A DNA stretch of 64,000 nt, from the NCBI GenBank assembly GCA_964035015.1, contig OZ036004.1:13201927-13265926 (forward strand), in the 5' to 3' direction. Source of the DNA: Corallium rubrum. Its lineage: Eukaryota > Cnidaria > Anthozoa > Scleralcyonacea > Coralliidae. The position numbers and the translations under genes are program-made. Each line of letters starts with the position of its first letter. Position 1 is the first letter of the stretch. Below the pieces are notes generated by a model. The model had not been told where the DNA came from. It saw nothing but the letters and a program-made list of their open reading frames with translations, and made no database searches. Of this stretch, positions 10,635-21,800 are shown piece by piece.

Positions 10635-12115
10635 TATTTGTTTTATATACTTGATAATTTTGATTGTTAACATGTCGTATGATAATTTTGTTTTAATATC
10701 ATGATTTGCAGTGCTTGTGTATTAATTAATCTTTTGATTTTTGTCACTACCGGTACCACTGACATATTCTGCAGTAGTCGTAATGTCAGCATGTTCCTTA
10801 ATTGCTTGCTTGTTTTGAATCACTTTTTGTTGGTTTTGATAGTTTCCCACCATAAGTGGTGGAACTGGGGGGCTACACCCCCCCCCCCCCCCCAACTTTA
10901 AGTGGGTGATTGAATATTTATACGTACATTTTCCATATATGGCATTTGGAAAATTCCACATCACAGCAGGATGAAAATTGACTGGGGTATGCCCCCAACC
11001 CCCCTAGAGGTATCTCACACCTTTGGCACTTGAAGTTTAGGCCTCCCCCCAAAAAAAAAACCCTATCTTCCACCACCTATGGTTCCCACCCACCCCTTAT
11101 AAATCCATATACACTGTGGTCCCCTTTTAATTCACCAATTTCATCTATTAATCCCGCTCCCCCCTCCCCCTCCCCCACAAAAAAATATGTAGCATGCTCA
11201 TGTGTGCAGATGCCATGCACATGTCCAAAACCTGGGGCACAGGCTACATAAGGAGGATTAAAGAAGCTGGCTAATTAAACTTCCTGAATTACAGTTGTAT
11301 CGTTTACAGAGATACAACTCTGAGTATGGGTTTACAGAGGAAATATGGGGAAAACTTTTGTAGTGAGAATGAACAAAGTAAGTTATTAAAATAAAATACT
11401 CAATCATAATTACACATATTTCAAATATATAAATGGCCCTTCAAACTTGAGGGCCAACAGATAACAACATATGGCTTTGCAGTATTTAAGTTTTTGTTAT
11501 CCTTTGTTCTAACAATTAATATCTCATACAATTTAAAAACTGACTGCAAATGTGTCCGCATATATTTTAAATTATATTTACTTACTTGAATCTTCTCCAG
11601 TAAATTAGCTTGTTTGTTTGTTTGTTTGTTTGTTTGTTTGTTTGTTTGTTTGTTTGTTTGTTTGTTTGTTTGTTTGTTTGTTTGTTTGTTTGTTTGTTTG
11701 TTTGTTTGTTTGTTTGTTTGTTTGTTTGTTTGTTTGTTTGTTTGTTTGTTTGTTTGTTTGTTTGTTTGTTTGTTTGTTAACTGCTGTTAGATACAGTAGT
11801 ACTGCAGTGCAGTACAGTACATTATTAGTGATACTACACAAAAATATATACAGTGAGTGATACAGACATATAAACTTACTGAATAACTTTATTACTTTTT
11901 GGAAATATATATACAAATATATTATAATTATGCTGCAATTGCTTAAATGTATACATTGTGGTAATTACAATTAAATTTATAGCAAATAACTTAATATTTT
12001 GTATTACAAACATTTTATATTATTTTCAGTTTTAATAATTTGAGAGAACAATGTTCAATAAGTCCTCGAATAAATAACACACAAAAACTGGAGAACTAAC
12101 TCCCTTGAACTCACA
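10635..12115. other. Interior spacer of the Harbinger element
   Basis: Between the convergent 3' ends. 10869-10893 is a C-rich run, 10850-11260 is C-rich low-complexity DNA that may be a later insertion, and 11609-11778 is a tetranucleotide array (separate entry). No gene. Confidence 0.6.
11609..11778. repeat. (TTTG)n tandem array
   Basis: About 42 uninterrupted TTTG units inside the Harbinger element. Frames through it (FVCL or TNKQ repeats) are not genes. Confidence 0.97.
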
Positions 12116-12117
12116 GT

Positions 12118-13205
12118 TCATTTTGGTTGGAATTGTGAATAATTCTGAGCTCCAACATACTGGAATTGAATGCCCTGTTGAGTATTCAAACTATTTGAAG
12201 ATGAAAAGTTATCATTGAATGCCCCCATCTCAAGCTCAAACAGCACATCACTTATTCGCTTCTTTGCGATGGCTTTTTGAGGAGCAGCAAAACGAGCAAG
12301 TGTGTCTGCCACTGTCTTACCAAACGTTTCTTCTTCGGTTAAAAGGCAGTCATTTTTATCTCCCTTCTCGACATTGCTTGGCTTCAAAGCCTCTGCAAGA
12401 TTTGTACAGCTCCACCTTCATGTCTTCTTGTAACTCTCTGTTTGCTCTTCTTTTTCGTCCAGGTGGGGTGGGAAGAACTTCCAATTCAGGCTCAGCCCAA
12501 GTGCTTCGAGAGTCATCAACTTCATTATGGGACAAGATAAAAGACATGGGTCCGAAGAATTGCCATTTTGTTTTGTACACTTCGGACGTGGCGGTCCCAG
12601 ATTTTTTGCTGCCTCCTGTCTCTTGTGTTCCCTCTGGTCTTCAACGTGTGCCACTGGCTCTTTATTTCCTCTTCTGTCCGTTTGCTGAGGCTTTCTTTTA
12701 TGTTGTCCATTGCAAGCTTCCTTAGGTTTCTGTCTCTGTATTCCTTGGAATGATGGTCCCAAAGAACAGGATGGCTTTCGTACAGACCGATAAGGAGGTT
12801 TATCTCTTCGTCGCTCCATTCTTTAGCGGCTTCCTGTTGCAAGCTGCGGACAACATCTTCCTTCATGTAACTTATTGGTTTAAAAAACTTCCAGCAGCTT
12901 TCAAATTTCTCGTTGTCGCTTGCTCGACGGACCTCTCGTATCAACGACGACCTCAAAGAGTGGATAACTTTCTTTAAAGCTTCTTCTGTGAGTGAAAATT
13001 TCACACTTAGTGCCTAAAACGCACTTGTCTTTTCTTGTCGAGAAAATGCTTGGTTTGTTGCCCATATAGCCGGGTAGCTTTTCAAGTCAGAGATAAGTTG
13101 TTTTTTCTCACCGTCATTGAGTTTCCTGTTAAACAAAGCAAGCCGAAAGGATTCATTATTGACTTCATCTTCAACCAGGCTCAACTCCTCTTCAGCGTCC
13201 GCCAT
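12118..13205 (-). pseudogene. Harbinger accessory protein with MADF domains and BESS-like tail, broken
   Basis: Starts at ATG 13205 (MADAEEELSLVEDEV). First part: a MADF-like segment (LISDLKSYPAIW). An in-frame TAG at 13014-13016 follows, then the same frame continues from 13004 with a second MADF domain (EWSDEEINLLIGLYESHPVLW ... KSQWHTLKTR). Two further frameshifts, near 12570 and 12385, lead into a basic linker (PTPPGRKRRANREL) and a C-terminal segment like a BESS motif (RISDVLFELEMGAF). In PIF/Harbinger elements the Myb/MADF partner is known to bind the ends and help the transposase enter the nucleus. Family order and position support that role; the gene is dead. Confidence 0.85.
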
Positions 13206-13455
13206 CTTTTTTCAGGCTGGGTAAACAAGTTGCAGGCACGAACCATGGTTACCATGTTACACGAAATTTTGTCGGTGTAACTTGTAGAATTTTGTTGCGA
13301 AAGTAGAAGCCACATCAACTTTTCTTGGAACTTGAAAATCTGAGAAAACAGTTGCGCGAGGGGATGTCACACACTAAAAATGCTAGTGCAACCTGCACTT
13401 TGTTTTTTTGCGACGCAAGTTGCACAAGAAAAATCGACGTGTAACAGGCCCTTAA

Positions 13456-14548
13456 GTTAAATGTTTTCTCGCGTTGGTTCCTTGTCTCGTTGTTGAAAGT
13501 GTCTGAGTTGCCTTGAAATGTGAGAGTGTGAAATGAGAAATTTTGTGCGCAATAATGTATTATTCCAGAGACAGGGTGTCTAGAAGAAATATAAGGCTGT
13601 GGAATACCAGTGAAATTGTATCAACTGTAACAGCTAAAGGCTAATTACGTAAATACCGCAATGCATCGGCAGCTATCTACTAATATATACCATCTATATG
13701 TTTTAGAGTGAGAATCTGACTTTTTAGTAGTACGTTGTTAAAGTAATTTAGTTTCATTTTTGCTTTCAATCTGATGTTTACCATAAAGCGTCATAAAATT
13801 GTGCGCCCCATTATGTGAGTCAGATAAACTCACTTTCATGCAGATAAACAACTGTGACCGGTTGTGAACCACTTTCATTTTGCGTACAAGCTAGCGTTTG
13901 TGTTGATAAATACAGTGTTAGTACTCTGTCCTTATAGTATTAAGTTTAAAATATATCTCACTTATTCTGTGATTAGCGAATTCTTTACAATTTGTCTCAT
14001 TTTTTCCCGGTTCCTCCGCTAGTGTATACTTAATCAGAATGGATAACTTGATGGGAATATGTGATTTATTTTTTTGTAGGGTTAAGAAAATGTATTTCCG
14101 CACCATCATATAAGGCTACCTTGAAAAAAGACAGGTATAAACAAGATTGAACCATTTTTGCTTAGAACTTTCTTGTTCAGAAAAAAAATAGTTTGTATTT
14201 GATATACACCGACATTACCACATAAAACTCGAGCACAAAGTTCTCTTTTTATTCTAATTTGTTTGTTTATGGTGCGTAAATTTTATGTTTGATAGGCATA
14301 TTGATATTGCTCTAATGCGAATAAACTACAAGAATTGAGTACGCAGCGATAAAGAGAAAAAATCACCCCCATCATCATATTCTTCCTCATCATCACCATT
14401 ATCATCTTGTTCAACATTCTCTTCATCGTTTTCATCATTCTTATCATCATTTTTTTTCAGTCTTTTCCTCCCTATTATCATTATCATCTTTATCATTTTC
14501 TTGATTATCGTTCTCCTACTCAACTTCTTTTTTTATCACCACTCTCCT

Positions 14549-14550
<2 letters not shown>
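13456..14550. other. Noncoding stretch ending in CAT/TTC-rich low complexity
   Basis: No gene. 14360-14540 is an irregular TCATCATTATCAT-type repeat; the acidic/basic open frames there are artefacts of it. Confidence 0.6.

Positions 14551-14602
<52 letters not shown>
14551..14602. repeat. (TAA)n microsatellite, probable retrotransposon tail
   Basis: About 17 TAA units. Because the retrotransposon fragment beside it is on the minus strand, this lies at its 3' end and fits a microsatellite tail of a non-LTR element. Confidence 0.85.
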
Positions 14603-14603
<1 letters not shown>

Positions 14604-14753
14604 GAAACGTTATTAAATGTCTTTTTAGATAATATACAATTGTAAATCTCGCTTATTTAAGGTAATTTACAATCGGCTACTTGAATTAACACTAACAATA
14701 TATAACTAATAACTATATATAACAACATAAAACAAATATACAGCACAATAAAT

Positions 14754-15646
14754 TTAAAAAGTTAGCAGTTCAGGATTTGTCCATTCCTTGTTTCGGCAAC
14801 AGAATATATAATATGTGGTTCTGATTGCGATCGTCGTCATTCTATTAATACAATATTTTTGATGAGTTTTGTCAAGATTAAGATGATTTAGCATTTCTAT
14901 GAGTGTAGAACATTCTGCTGCAAAGACACCAAGGCAGCTAATCGATAGGTTTACAAATTGAACTGATCTGAATTGTTCACTTTGACTTTGTTCCCTAATC
15001 AATTCTGAATATTTGGATTTTTTACGATCAACGTTGTTTTGAAAATTTGACTCAAAACCAACAGTCAGTTCAACAATGTAGAGGCATCCACTTGGAGTTG
15101 ATAGGAGCAAGTCTGGACGGTATGTGTCACCAGTTATTATGGATGGACTTTTATAACCTGGAAGATCAACATAAAGACTTGAACCACTTACGGTCTGTAG
15201 GGTCGTTGCGAGAAAGTTCAAGATAGAGTCGTGTCTCCATGTAAATCGTTCCAGGTACGACTGGCAACCTGCCACTACGTGAAGAAGAGTTTCCGGGGCC
15301 AGACAAAGAGAACAATCTGAAGTTGGTGATACACCCCATCTTGCAAGGTTTTTGCGCGTGGGAAGAGAGTTATTCATATATCGTATCGTAAAATTAAAAA
15401 TATTTTTTGGGAGGTTGGACTGAGACGCACACCATATTTTCGTAAGCTGGGGAAAGGAGAACTTAGTAATATTGGAGAAAAAGGATCCCTGACAGGTTAA
15501 ATGGCTATGGAGTCTATCTTCTTGTCCAGAGCGAAAGTCCTTAAGAACTTGCTTGGTGGAGTTATAGACATCATACTGGATATTTGTGCTGTTACTAGTT
15601 GACTTCCAGAGTTCATTGATTGCTTGGTTTGGAGATATTTTAATAA
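14754..15646 (-). pseudogene. Non-LTR retrotransposon C-terminus with R2-type zinc knuckle and restriction-like endonuclease
   Basis: The frame is open from about 15646 to the stop at 14754 with no lesion; ATG 15377 is internal and the start was lost by 5' truncation at the A-run/TAA repeat. It carries a CCHC-like knuckle (CSLCLAPETLLHVVAGC) followed by a PD-(D/E)xK nuclease pattern: RPDLLL, then IVELTVGFESN, then K-rich SKYSEL. That order, knuckle then restriction-like endonuclease after the reverse transcriptase, is known from R2/CRE-type elements, which nick target DNA to prime reverse transcription. The reverse transcriptase itself is absent. The 3' untranslated part runs to the TAA tail at 14551. 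Confidence 0.7.
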
Positions 15647-15677
15647 AAAAAAAAAAAATAATAATAATAATAATAAT
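15645..15677. repeat. A-run plus (TAA)n, tail of the next retroelement
   Basis: An A-run followed by about six TAA units, at the 3' end of the minus-strand CR1/L2-like relic and exactly at the 5' truncation point of the R2-like fragment. Confidence 0.8.
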
Positions 15678-15783
15678 GAACTTTATTTATGCTCGATAGC
15701 CTCAGTGGGTTTTTTAACAAATCCTCTTTACGTGAGGGTCGAGGACAATACATACAATCAATTAAATAAGTATAAAGAAATAA

Positions 15784-16205
15784 TTATGAAATCGTACTAA
15801 GATAAATCTGACAAAAATGACTATAGGAAGCTGATTTAAAATATGCTAAAGATTTAGCCTCACGAATGTATAGAGGAAGTTCATTGAATAACTTAGGACC
15901 ATTAATACTAAAAGCACGTTTGTGTATTCTAGATCTAGTAAAAGGAACTTCTAGACGTTTTGCTTCCACTGAACGTAGAGACATACAAGTTTTGGGCTCA
16001 TAGTAGTTCAACAAGCTACTGATATAGCTTGGAGACAAAGCATTAAGACCCTTATATACTAAAGTAACCATATTTAATTTGTAACGCTATATGATAATGG
16101 AAACCATCGTAATTCACGGTACATATCTTTTTCGATGTAGATAAGCCATTATTTAAAATCAATCTCATAGATTTCTTAAAAAGGCGATCCAGACGCTTCA
16201 TCGTC
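15784..16205 (-). pseudogene. CR1/L2-like non-LTR retrotransposon, C-terminal relic
   Basis: Minus-strand frame 16071-15784 reads VYKGLNALSPSYISSLL, then LRSVEAKRLEVPFTRS and RAFSINGPKLFNELPLYIR, the conserved region after the reverse transcriptase of CR1/L2/Rex-type elements. Upstream, to about 16205, the family text continues in other frames (RLFKKSMRLIL and LRWFPLSYSV) with a stop and frameshifts. The 5' end is truncated in a CTT/CAT-rich repeat. Dead fragment. Confidence 0.75.
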
Positions 16206-16385
16206 ATCATTCACTTCATCATCTTCTTTATCAACTAAGCTCATCATCTTCATGATCATTCTACTCATCTTCTTCCTCATTATCCTTATGATCCTTTTCA
16301 ACAATATTCTCATTCTCTTCGTTCTTTTTATTTTTCTTATCCTTTTTGTCCTCCTCGTCTTCCTCATCTTTATCATCTTATCAGT
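16200..16385. repeat. CAT/CTT-rich low-complexity tract
   Basis: Irregular TCATCTTC-type repeat. Frames through it are repeats of I/L/F or K/R/M and are not genes. Confidence 0.85.
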
Positions 16386-16529
16386 GACATTATTGTTGTC
16401 AGCGACATTATCGTTATCACATTACCATTATCATAATACAGGATACCAGTGTAATGCACTGCGTTGTCGCTGTTGTTATATAATATTAACAATTAATTAT
16501 TATTAACAATTAATTATTATTAATTAATT

Positions 16530-18310
16530 AACAGCTGCCATGTTGGATGGCCCCACTTACGCTATATTTTACTGTTGCACAATTATAGTTTTCGTATATT
16601 AAGGCGTTTTTCTCCTTCGGGTTCGGACAACATTTTTTATCACGAGGAAGAAAGGACACGTGAAGCATTTGGAGAGAAAAAATGTAGTTGTTTAGGCCCA
16701 AAAGGTGGGGGGGAAATGGAATTTGCGAGCTCGATGGAGCGAACTCCCTGTTACTCCCAGGCCGTTCGCATTCAGAATTTTACTCAGAATATGGAAATAC
16801 TGCTAAAGGACTGAATGAATTCGGGATTTGATCAACTGAGCAAGCTACACTACGAACAACTGCTGTGGTATCAATTTATTATAAGCCAAATGACCAGAAT
16901 CAAACAATTAATGTAAGAATGCTGTTATGTTATAAAGCTTCTTTTGCCCACTGTATAGATCAGTGGATGTGCCTAGTTGAACAATATATTTTCATTCACA
17001 GAAAACTCGGGGTAATGATTCAAATAAGTTATCCTGGCATTCAGAGGATTAATCAGAATGAGTTTATTATTTTCTATGAGATAGGGTTATCTAATTTGGG
17101 CAATTACATTTGCCTACATTTGCCTACAACTAAAAATCTTGTATAACTTTTACAATATAATTAGTTTTGTGACTATACCTTTGCCAAGATGCTTTTTTAA
17201 GCCAGTTTGCAAATGTTATCCGCCTCATCATTGTGAAGTTTAACATATATATTAGCTTGATTTGTTTAGACTTTATAACATCAAACACTGGCCTTGTTGA
17301 TCAGTAGTACAAACTGATAGTACAGTATTAGTACTGCCACAATTTCCATAACATACAGAAGTCAGGACAGATTAAATTTTTAAAATTTATCATTATATAG
17401 TACATTTATACAGAATCAAATTACACAAGACAAAACACACCCATGAATTGTAAAAATTTTCTTTAATGAAATCATTGACAAAGTTTGAAAACTATAAATA
17501 ACAGTACAATTATATTCTGTATTAAGTTGTCATGTTGCTTCACCTTTAAGTTCTTCCTTCAATGTTGTTTCCTTTTAAACTACCTACAACATAACATACA
17601 AATATCACATTCAATTTTACAGATACTTACAACAATTTTTTCAGTCAAAATGACAGGGAGACCGAGTAAAATAGCTCAGTTGTTAAGAAACAATGTTGAC
17701 AACTTACACGTTATAGATGACTTGGACATTGAGCATGGAGTATCTTAAAACAAACTGGCTCGTTCTTGTTATAAAATATTAATGCATACTACATGCAGTT
17801 ACTTCTATGGAAGACACCAAAGATAAATATTACAAACTTTAGAGTATTAACATGCTCTATATGTTGTCAAAGAAAATAATACGCTGCTTGTCGAAATCTA
17901 CTCACAACTCTACAAGCCTTCTTCTGTGCCATAATTTTACACGTCCTTCGGCTTTTTAAAATGATCTACTCGATTGTGAATATTCCACAATTACAGTATT
18001 ATCACACATTTGTATCCTACAAATCAGTTTATTAACCACCGGCCGTTTGCAATGTTGGGTTTCCCGTTTCCTTAGTAAAATGTCCCCTTCGAAATTTCGT
18101 CAAAATATCAACTTATTTACTTACGATTCAGGTTCCCTTCACGTTCTTAGGTCCTCAATAGCTCCATGATGTGTCCCGTTGCTTGAAATACCAAAATGGA
18201 TTTGTGTTGTTCGTCTATTTCGTGATTATATGCGAAAACAACGAATTCACAACAGTAAAATGTAGCAACTCACTCCTCATGGTGGGGGCCATCCAATATG
18301 GCGTCGCTAC
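16530..18310. other. Possible degenerate inverted-repeat element; otherwise noncoding
   Basis: GCCATGTTGGATGGCCCC near 16537 faces its near-complement near 18290 (GGGGGCCATCCAATATGGC), and a TTTTACTGTTG-type phrase follows inward on both sides. This could be a 1.8-kb element with decayed ends. The open frames inside (16575-16814, 16865-17146, 17485-17748) match no family I recognise and I do not call them genes. Confidence 0.35.
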
Positions 18311-18421
18311 AAATTAGGGCGTAACATCCGGCTTCAATTTCTGGAGGCTCTCAGATAATAGATACTCTATCCAGTCTCTTATATAGATCACTGCATAAAA
18401 CTGGATGGACAAACATCAACA

Positions 18422-18840
18422 TATCCTCAGTCTTAGATTACCAATAATAGGAAATTGTCAAATGCTCTTGAATTACCCATAATGGGAATTACCCATAATG
18501 GGTAATTCAAGAGGATTTATTACAATGATGCGCCAATTAACGGATTAAAACTCACTGCGCATCCCACAATCTTTGTCAAGAACTATTGACCATAAATTAC
18601 AAACACTATTAGGGGGCTTGGACGGGGAGGAGGTGGTTAAAAAAAAATCCCCCCGACTTTTTTCTAGTTAGGGTTAGGGTTCCCCGGGAAATTCACATTT
18701 TTGAGATTAGGGTTAGGGGGTGGGGGGGGGGGGGGGTGTGGGGGAAGGGTTTCATTAATAAATCCTCTTGAATTACCCATTATGGGTAATTCAAGAGCAT
18801 TTGACAATTTCCTATTATTGGTAATCTAAGACTGAGGATA
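18422..18840. mobile_element. Foldback element with palindromes inside each arm (419 bp)
   Basis: Arms of about 85-100 bp are inverted copies of each other (TATCCTCAGTCTTAG ... CTAAGACTGAGGATA). Each arm itself contains a near-perfect palindrome built on CTCTTGAATTACCCAT and its complement; the left arm has a 16-bp internal duplication. The middle (18600-18760) is G/A-rich and includes TTAGGGTTAGGG and a long G run. No coding capacity. I found no clear target duplication. Confidence 0.8.
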
Positions 18841-18884
18841 GGTTGACATCCCATGATCGAGCTGCCGTCTGCTTTACGGTAAAC

Positions 18885-21800
18885 ATGGCCGAACAATTCA
18901 CTACCACCACTGCATTTTTAACCATAGGGATAATGCTGTTTGAAGAGCCTTCTCGCCATTCCTTTACGTCAGACACTTGTTTTGCAGAAGTGTTAGTATG
19001 TAGAACTGAGGAACAGGTGGGAAAATTGTCTTAACTGACCAAAAATCGCGGGCGCATTTGCTCTGTTTCTTTATTTTTGTTCGAAATGAGGTTCGTTCAG
19101 GTTGAATGTTTTGTTAGCTGAAATATTTGGTAAGCTGAAGAAGAGAAACCTCGGCGATTTAAAACTGGTTGTGATGACTTTCATGTGAGCTATATATTCC
19201 TATGATCGGAGTTATGGAAACCTTGGATTATTCGAGGAGAATATGCAACAAACAGGGTTTTTCGTTTCGATGTCCATTTTGTTTGTGTCGACAAACTGTT
19301 TAAACAGAAAAATACTACTAAAAGGTGAGTTGAAGTATCTAGATCATATGTTTATCTTTAAAAATACTGTGTGAATTGTTAATATTGAAGCCCACTTGAC
19401 GGTGTAAATTTATCGCCTAGTTGCTTAATATCCTAAATACAGTTAAAATCAGTGCTTTTGAACGAGCCATAGTTAAAAATTTAGCCCTTTGCCACCCAAA
19501 TTTTATTCTCTTAAACTATCCATAGTTCTTTGCTCCATCCACTGAAATAAATGACAACGTCCGGAAAAATCGAAAACGAACTGAATCTTGTGCCCTTTCG
19601 CCTGTCCATAGGAAATTGCGATAACAGTCGGCTTAGGAAATGTGCTTGAATTACCGTATATTGTTTGTTAATCGTCTAAATGAAACTTTACAACTGCTTA
19701 CAGGTTCTTGCAGTATGACTAAAACCAGTCTGTTTAAGAATCAACTGCATTTCCGAAACCTACGCGAACTCTAAAGTTTGCTCATTTTCGGTACACAATT
19801 TTGACGGCTATAAAAAGCGACGAAAGCCAATAAATTAAAATTTTCGCCTATGCCACCAATTTTTTTGTCTTTCAAAGTATGCTTTTAATCCTAATTGTTA
19901 ACATTGTACCAGTTTCTGAGCTTCAAAAAATCGTAAACACTTGAATTTCACGCTTTGAATTTGAGTCACTTGAAGCCGCCATTTTGGATTTGGAATATTG
20001 AACAGAATAACTGCTACCAAAAATAATATTGCATTGTTATCATGCAAATCTTTGTGTTCTTTTTCTCTTTTTAGATACTATATGAGCTATATTTATGGCT
20101 AAAGAAAAAGTTAAAAGAGTGAAGTGTTTAATATGCTGTATATATTTATATACATGCTTATTTTGAAATTGCTAGATTTAAATAGGCTAAGTGTGTTCAA
20201 GCAAAGGTTGACCAACAACGTTGAGTGAAGACACTGAAAGGATTCAAGTTTATTTAATTTACATATATTTTGCTACATGTACCTATGTTTAAATGTTTAT
20301 ATATAGTCTTATTGCTTATTAATGTTAAAAAAAGTTGGAATGTTACTCATGTGTTGTACGTATACTGTAATACTCTGTTGTAATTTAAATTGGCAGTGAT
20401 ATGAAGATGTGACAATAACTCCTTATTTTTGCTGTGAATTGTTCTTTTCATTTTCTACTGAACCTTTGACATAACCACCAAAAAGGCCAGACACAAGCTA
20501 GTTATAAATTGTATTATTGAGTTTATAAAACACGAGCAACTGCCAACTCGTACTTCCCTGAGCTTTAATATTATGTGTATTATAACCAAAAACTATTTAT
20601 TATGGGGTTTTCTCTTTTTTATTGTATGGTAGAACATAGTATGTTTCTTATTCAGTATTTCGTTTTTAATAAAATATCTAAAAAGAAGTAGAATTACCAA
20701 AAAACTCTTCGGATTATTTACAGCTTAAAAGCCGCCATATTGTCGTCCCAGTCCCCCGCAAGCTTGTTTATATCACGGTTTTCGCGCATGCTCAGACAAT
20801 TTTCCCACCTGTTGAACTGAGGAGTATGTGAATGGACTGGTAGTACTCCTTCATCTATATGCGTGACCTGAAGATGTTTCACGTTTGTTTGTCACTGTTA
20901 TTGCGAGCGTTCAAAGTTACATCAATCGTTTTAACGAAAGGTTTAACAACTTTAATGAAGACGCAAATATTAGATACCAATGCCCACACGAAACAAGAAA
21001 TGAAGCAAATGCCGCTGCAGGAAGACCACGTTTTTTTATACCAAAGGAACAACTTGAAGGACTGCGTTCCCTGCATTTTTCATGGAACAAGATAGCAGAT
21101 ATGTTGGGTGTTTCAGAGAGAACAATCAGACGACGAAGAGAGGAAGTTGGGATGCCAATCGGACAGAAACGGTGTTATAGCGACATTCCAGATGACGAAT
21201 TAGATGTATTCATTCGGAGAATTCTTGATTTATCCCCCCAATCTGGTGAGAGAATGGACATTGGTTCGTTAAGGGCACAAGGAATTAAAGTTCAAAGGGA
21301 GCGAGTAAGAAAATCTATTGGGCGAGTGGATCCCATCAGTAGAGATCTCAGAAGGCGTACAGCTATAAACCGACGTGTAGACAGTGTGCCAACACCCAAT
21401 GCTCTATGGTAATTTAATAACAGTTCATTATTTTAATTTATCTGCAAAATAATTAAATTACTGTATTGTAATAATTGTATTGTTTAAATCTAACACCCAG
21501 TTACCTATCATAACTTTTTAGGAATGTGGACGGTAACCACAAATTAATCCGTTGGCGCTTTGTTCTACATGGTGGGATAGATGGGTTTTCCAGAACCATT
21601 GTTTATTTGGCCTGTGCAGACAACAACAGGGCAAATACTGTCCATGATCTATTTCTCGAAGCAACTCAGCGTTTTCATTCTCCAAGAAGGGTGAGGTGTG
21701 ACCATGGAACTGAAAATGTTGCTGTTGCACGTTGGATGTTAAGACGGTATGGTGTTGCAGCAAATCCGGTTATCACTGGCCTCTCTGTTCACAACCAGCG

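Larger units (their letters stand above)
9017..13452. mobile_element. PIF/Harbinger DNA transposon, full length (4436 bp)
   Basis: The ends are perfect 67-bp inverted repeats (9017-9083 and 13386-13452) starting AGGGCCTGTTACACG, flanked by the 3-bp duplication TAA (9014-9016 and 13453-13455), the TWA target typical of this superfamily. It encodes the two standard proteins: an HARBI1-type DDE transposase on the plus strand and a MADF/Myb-like partner on the minus strand, convergent. A long (TTTG)n array and G/C-rich filler lie between them. Both genes carry lesions, so the element is non-autonomous today, but its ends look intact. Confidence 0.95.

Noticed and set aside
11605-11916. FVCL and TNKQ repeat proteins
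   Set aside because: Produced by the (TTTG)n array.
12219-12977. Plus-strand open frames of 75-168 residues opposite the MADF gene
   Set aside because: Shadows of the minus-strand MADF/BESS coding region, which has the clear domain match.
16575-17146. Open frames of 79 and 93 residues as genes
   Set aside because: AT-rich, no domain, no neighbouring exon signals.
18665-18720. TTAGGGTTAGGG as a telomere or telomere scar
   Set aside because: Only a few interrupted units inside a foldback element; insufficient for a telomere.
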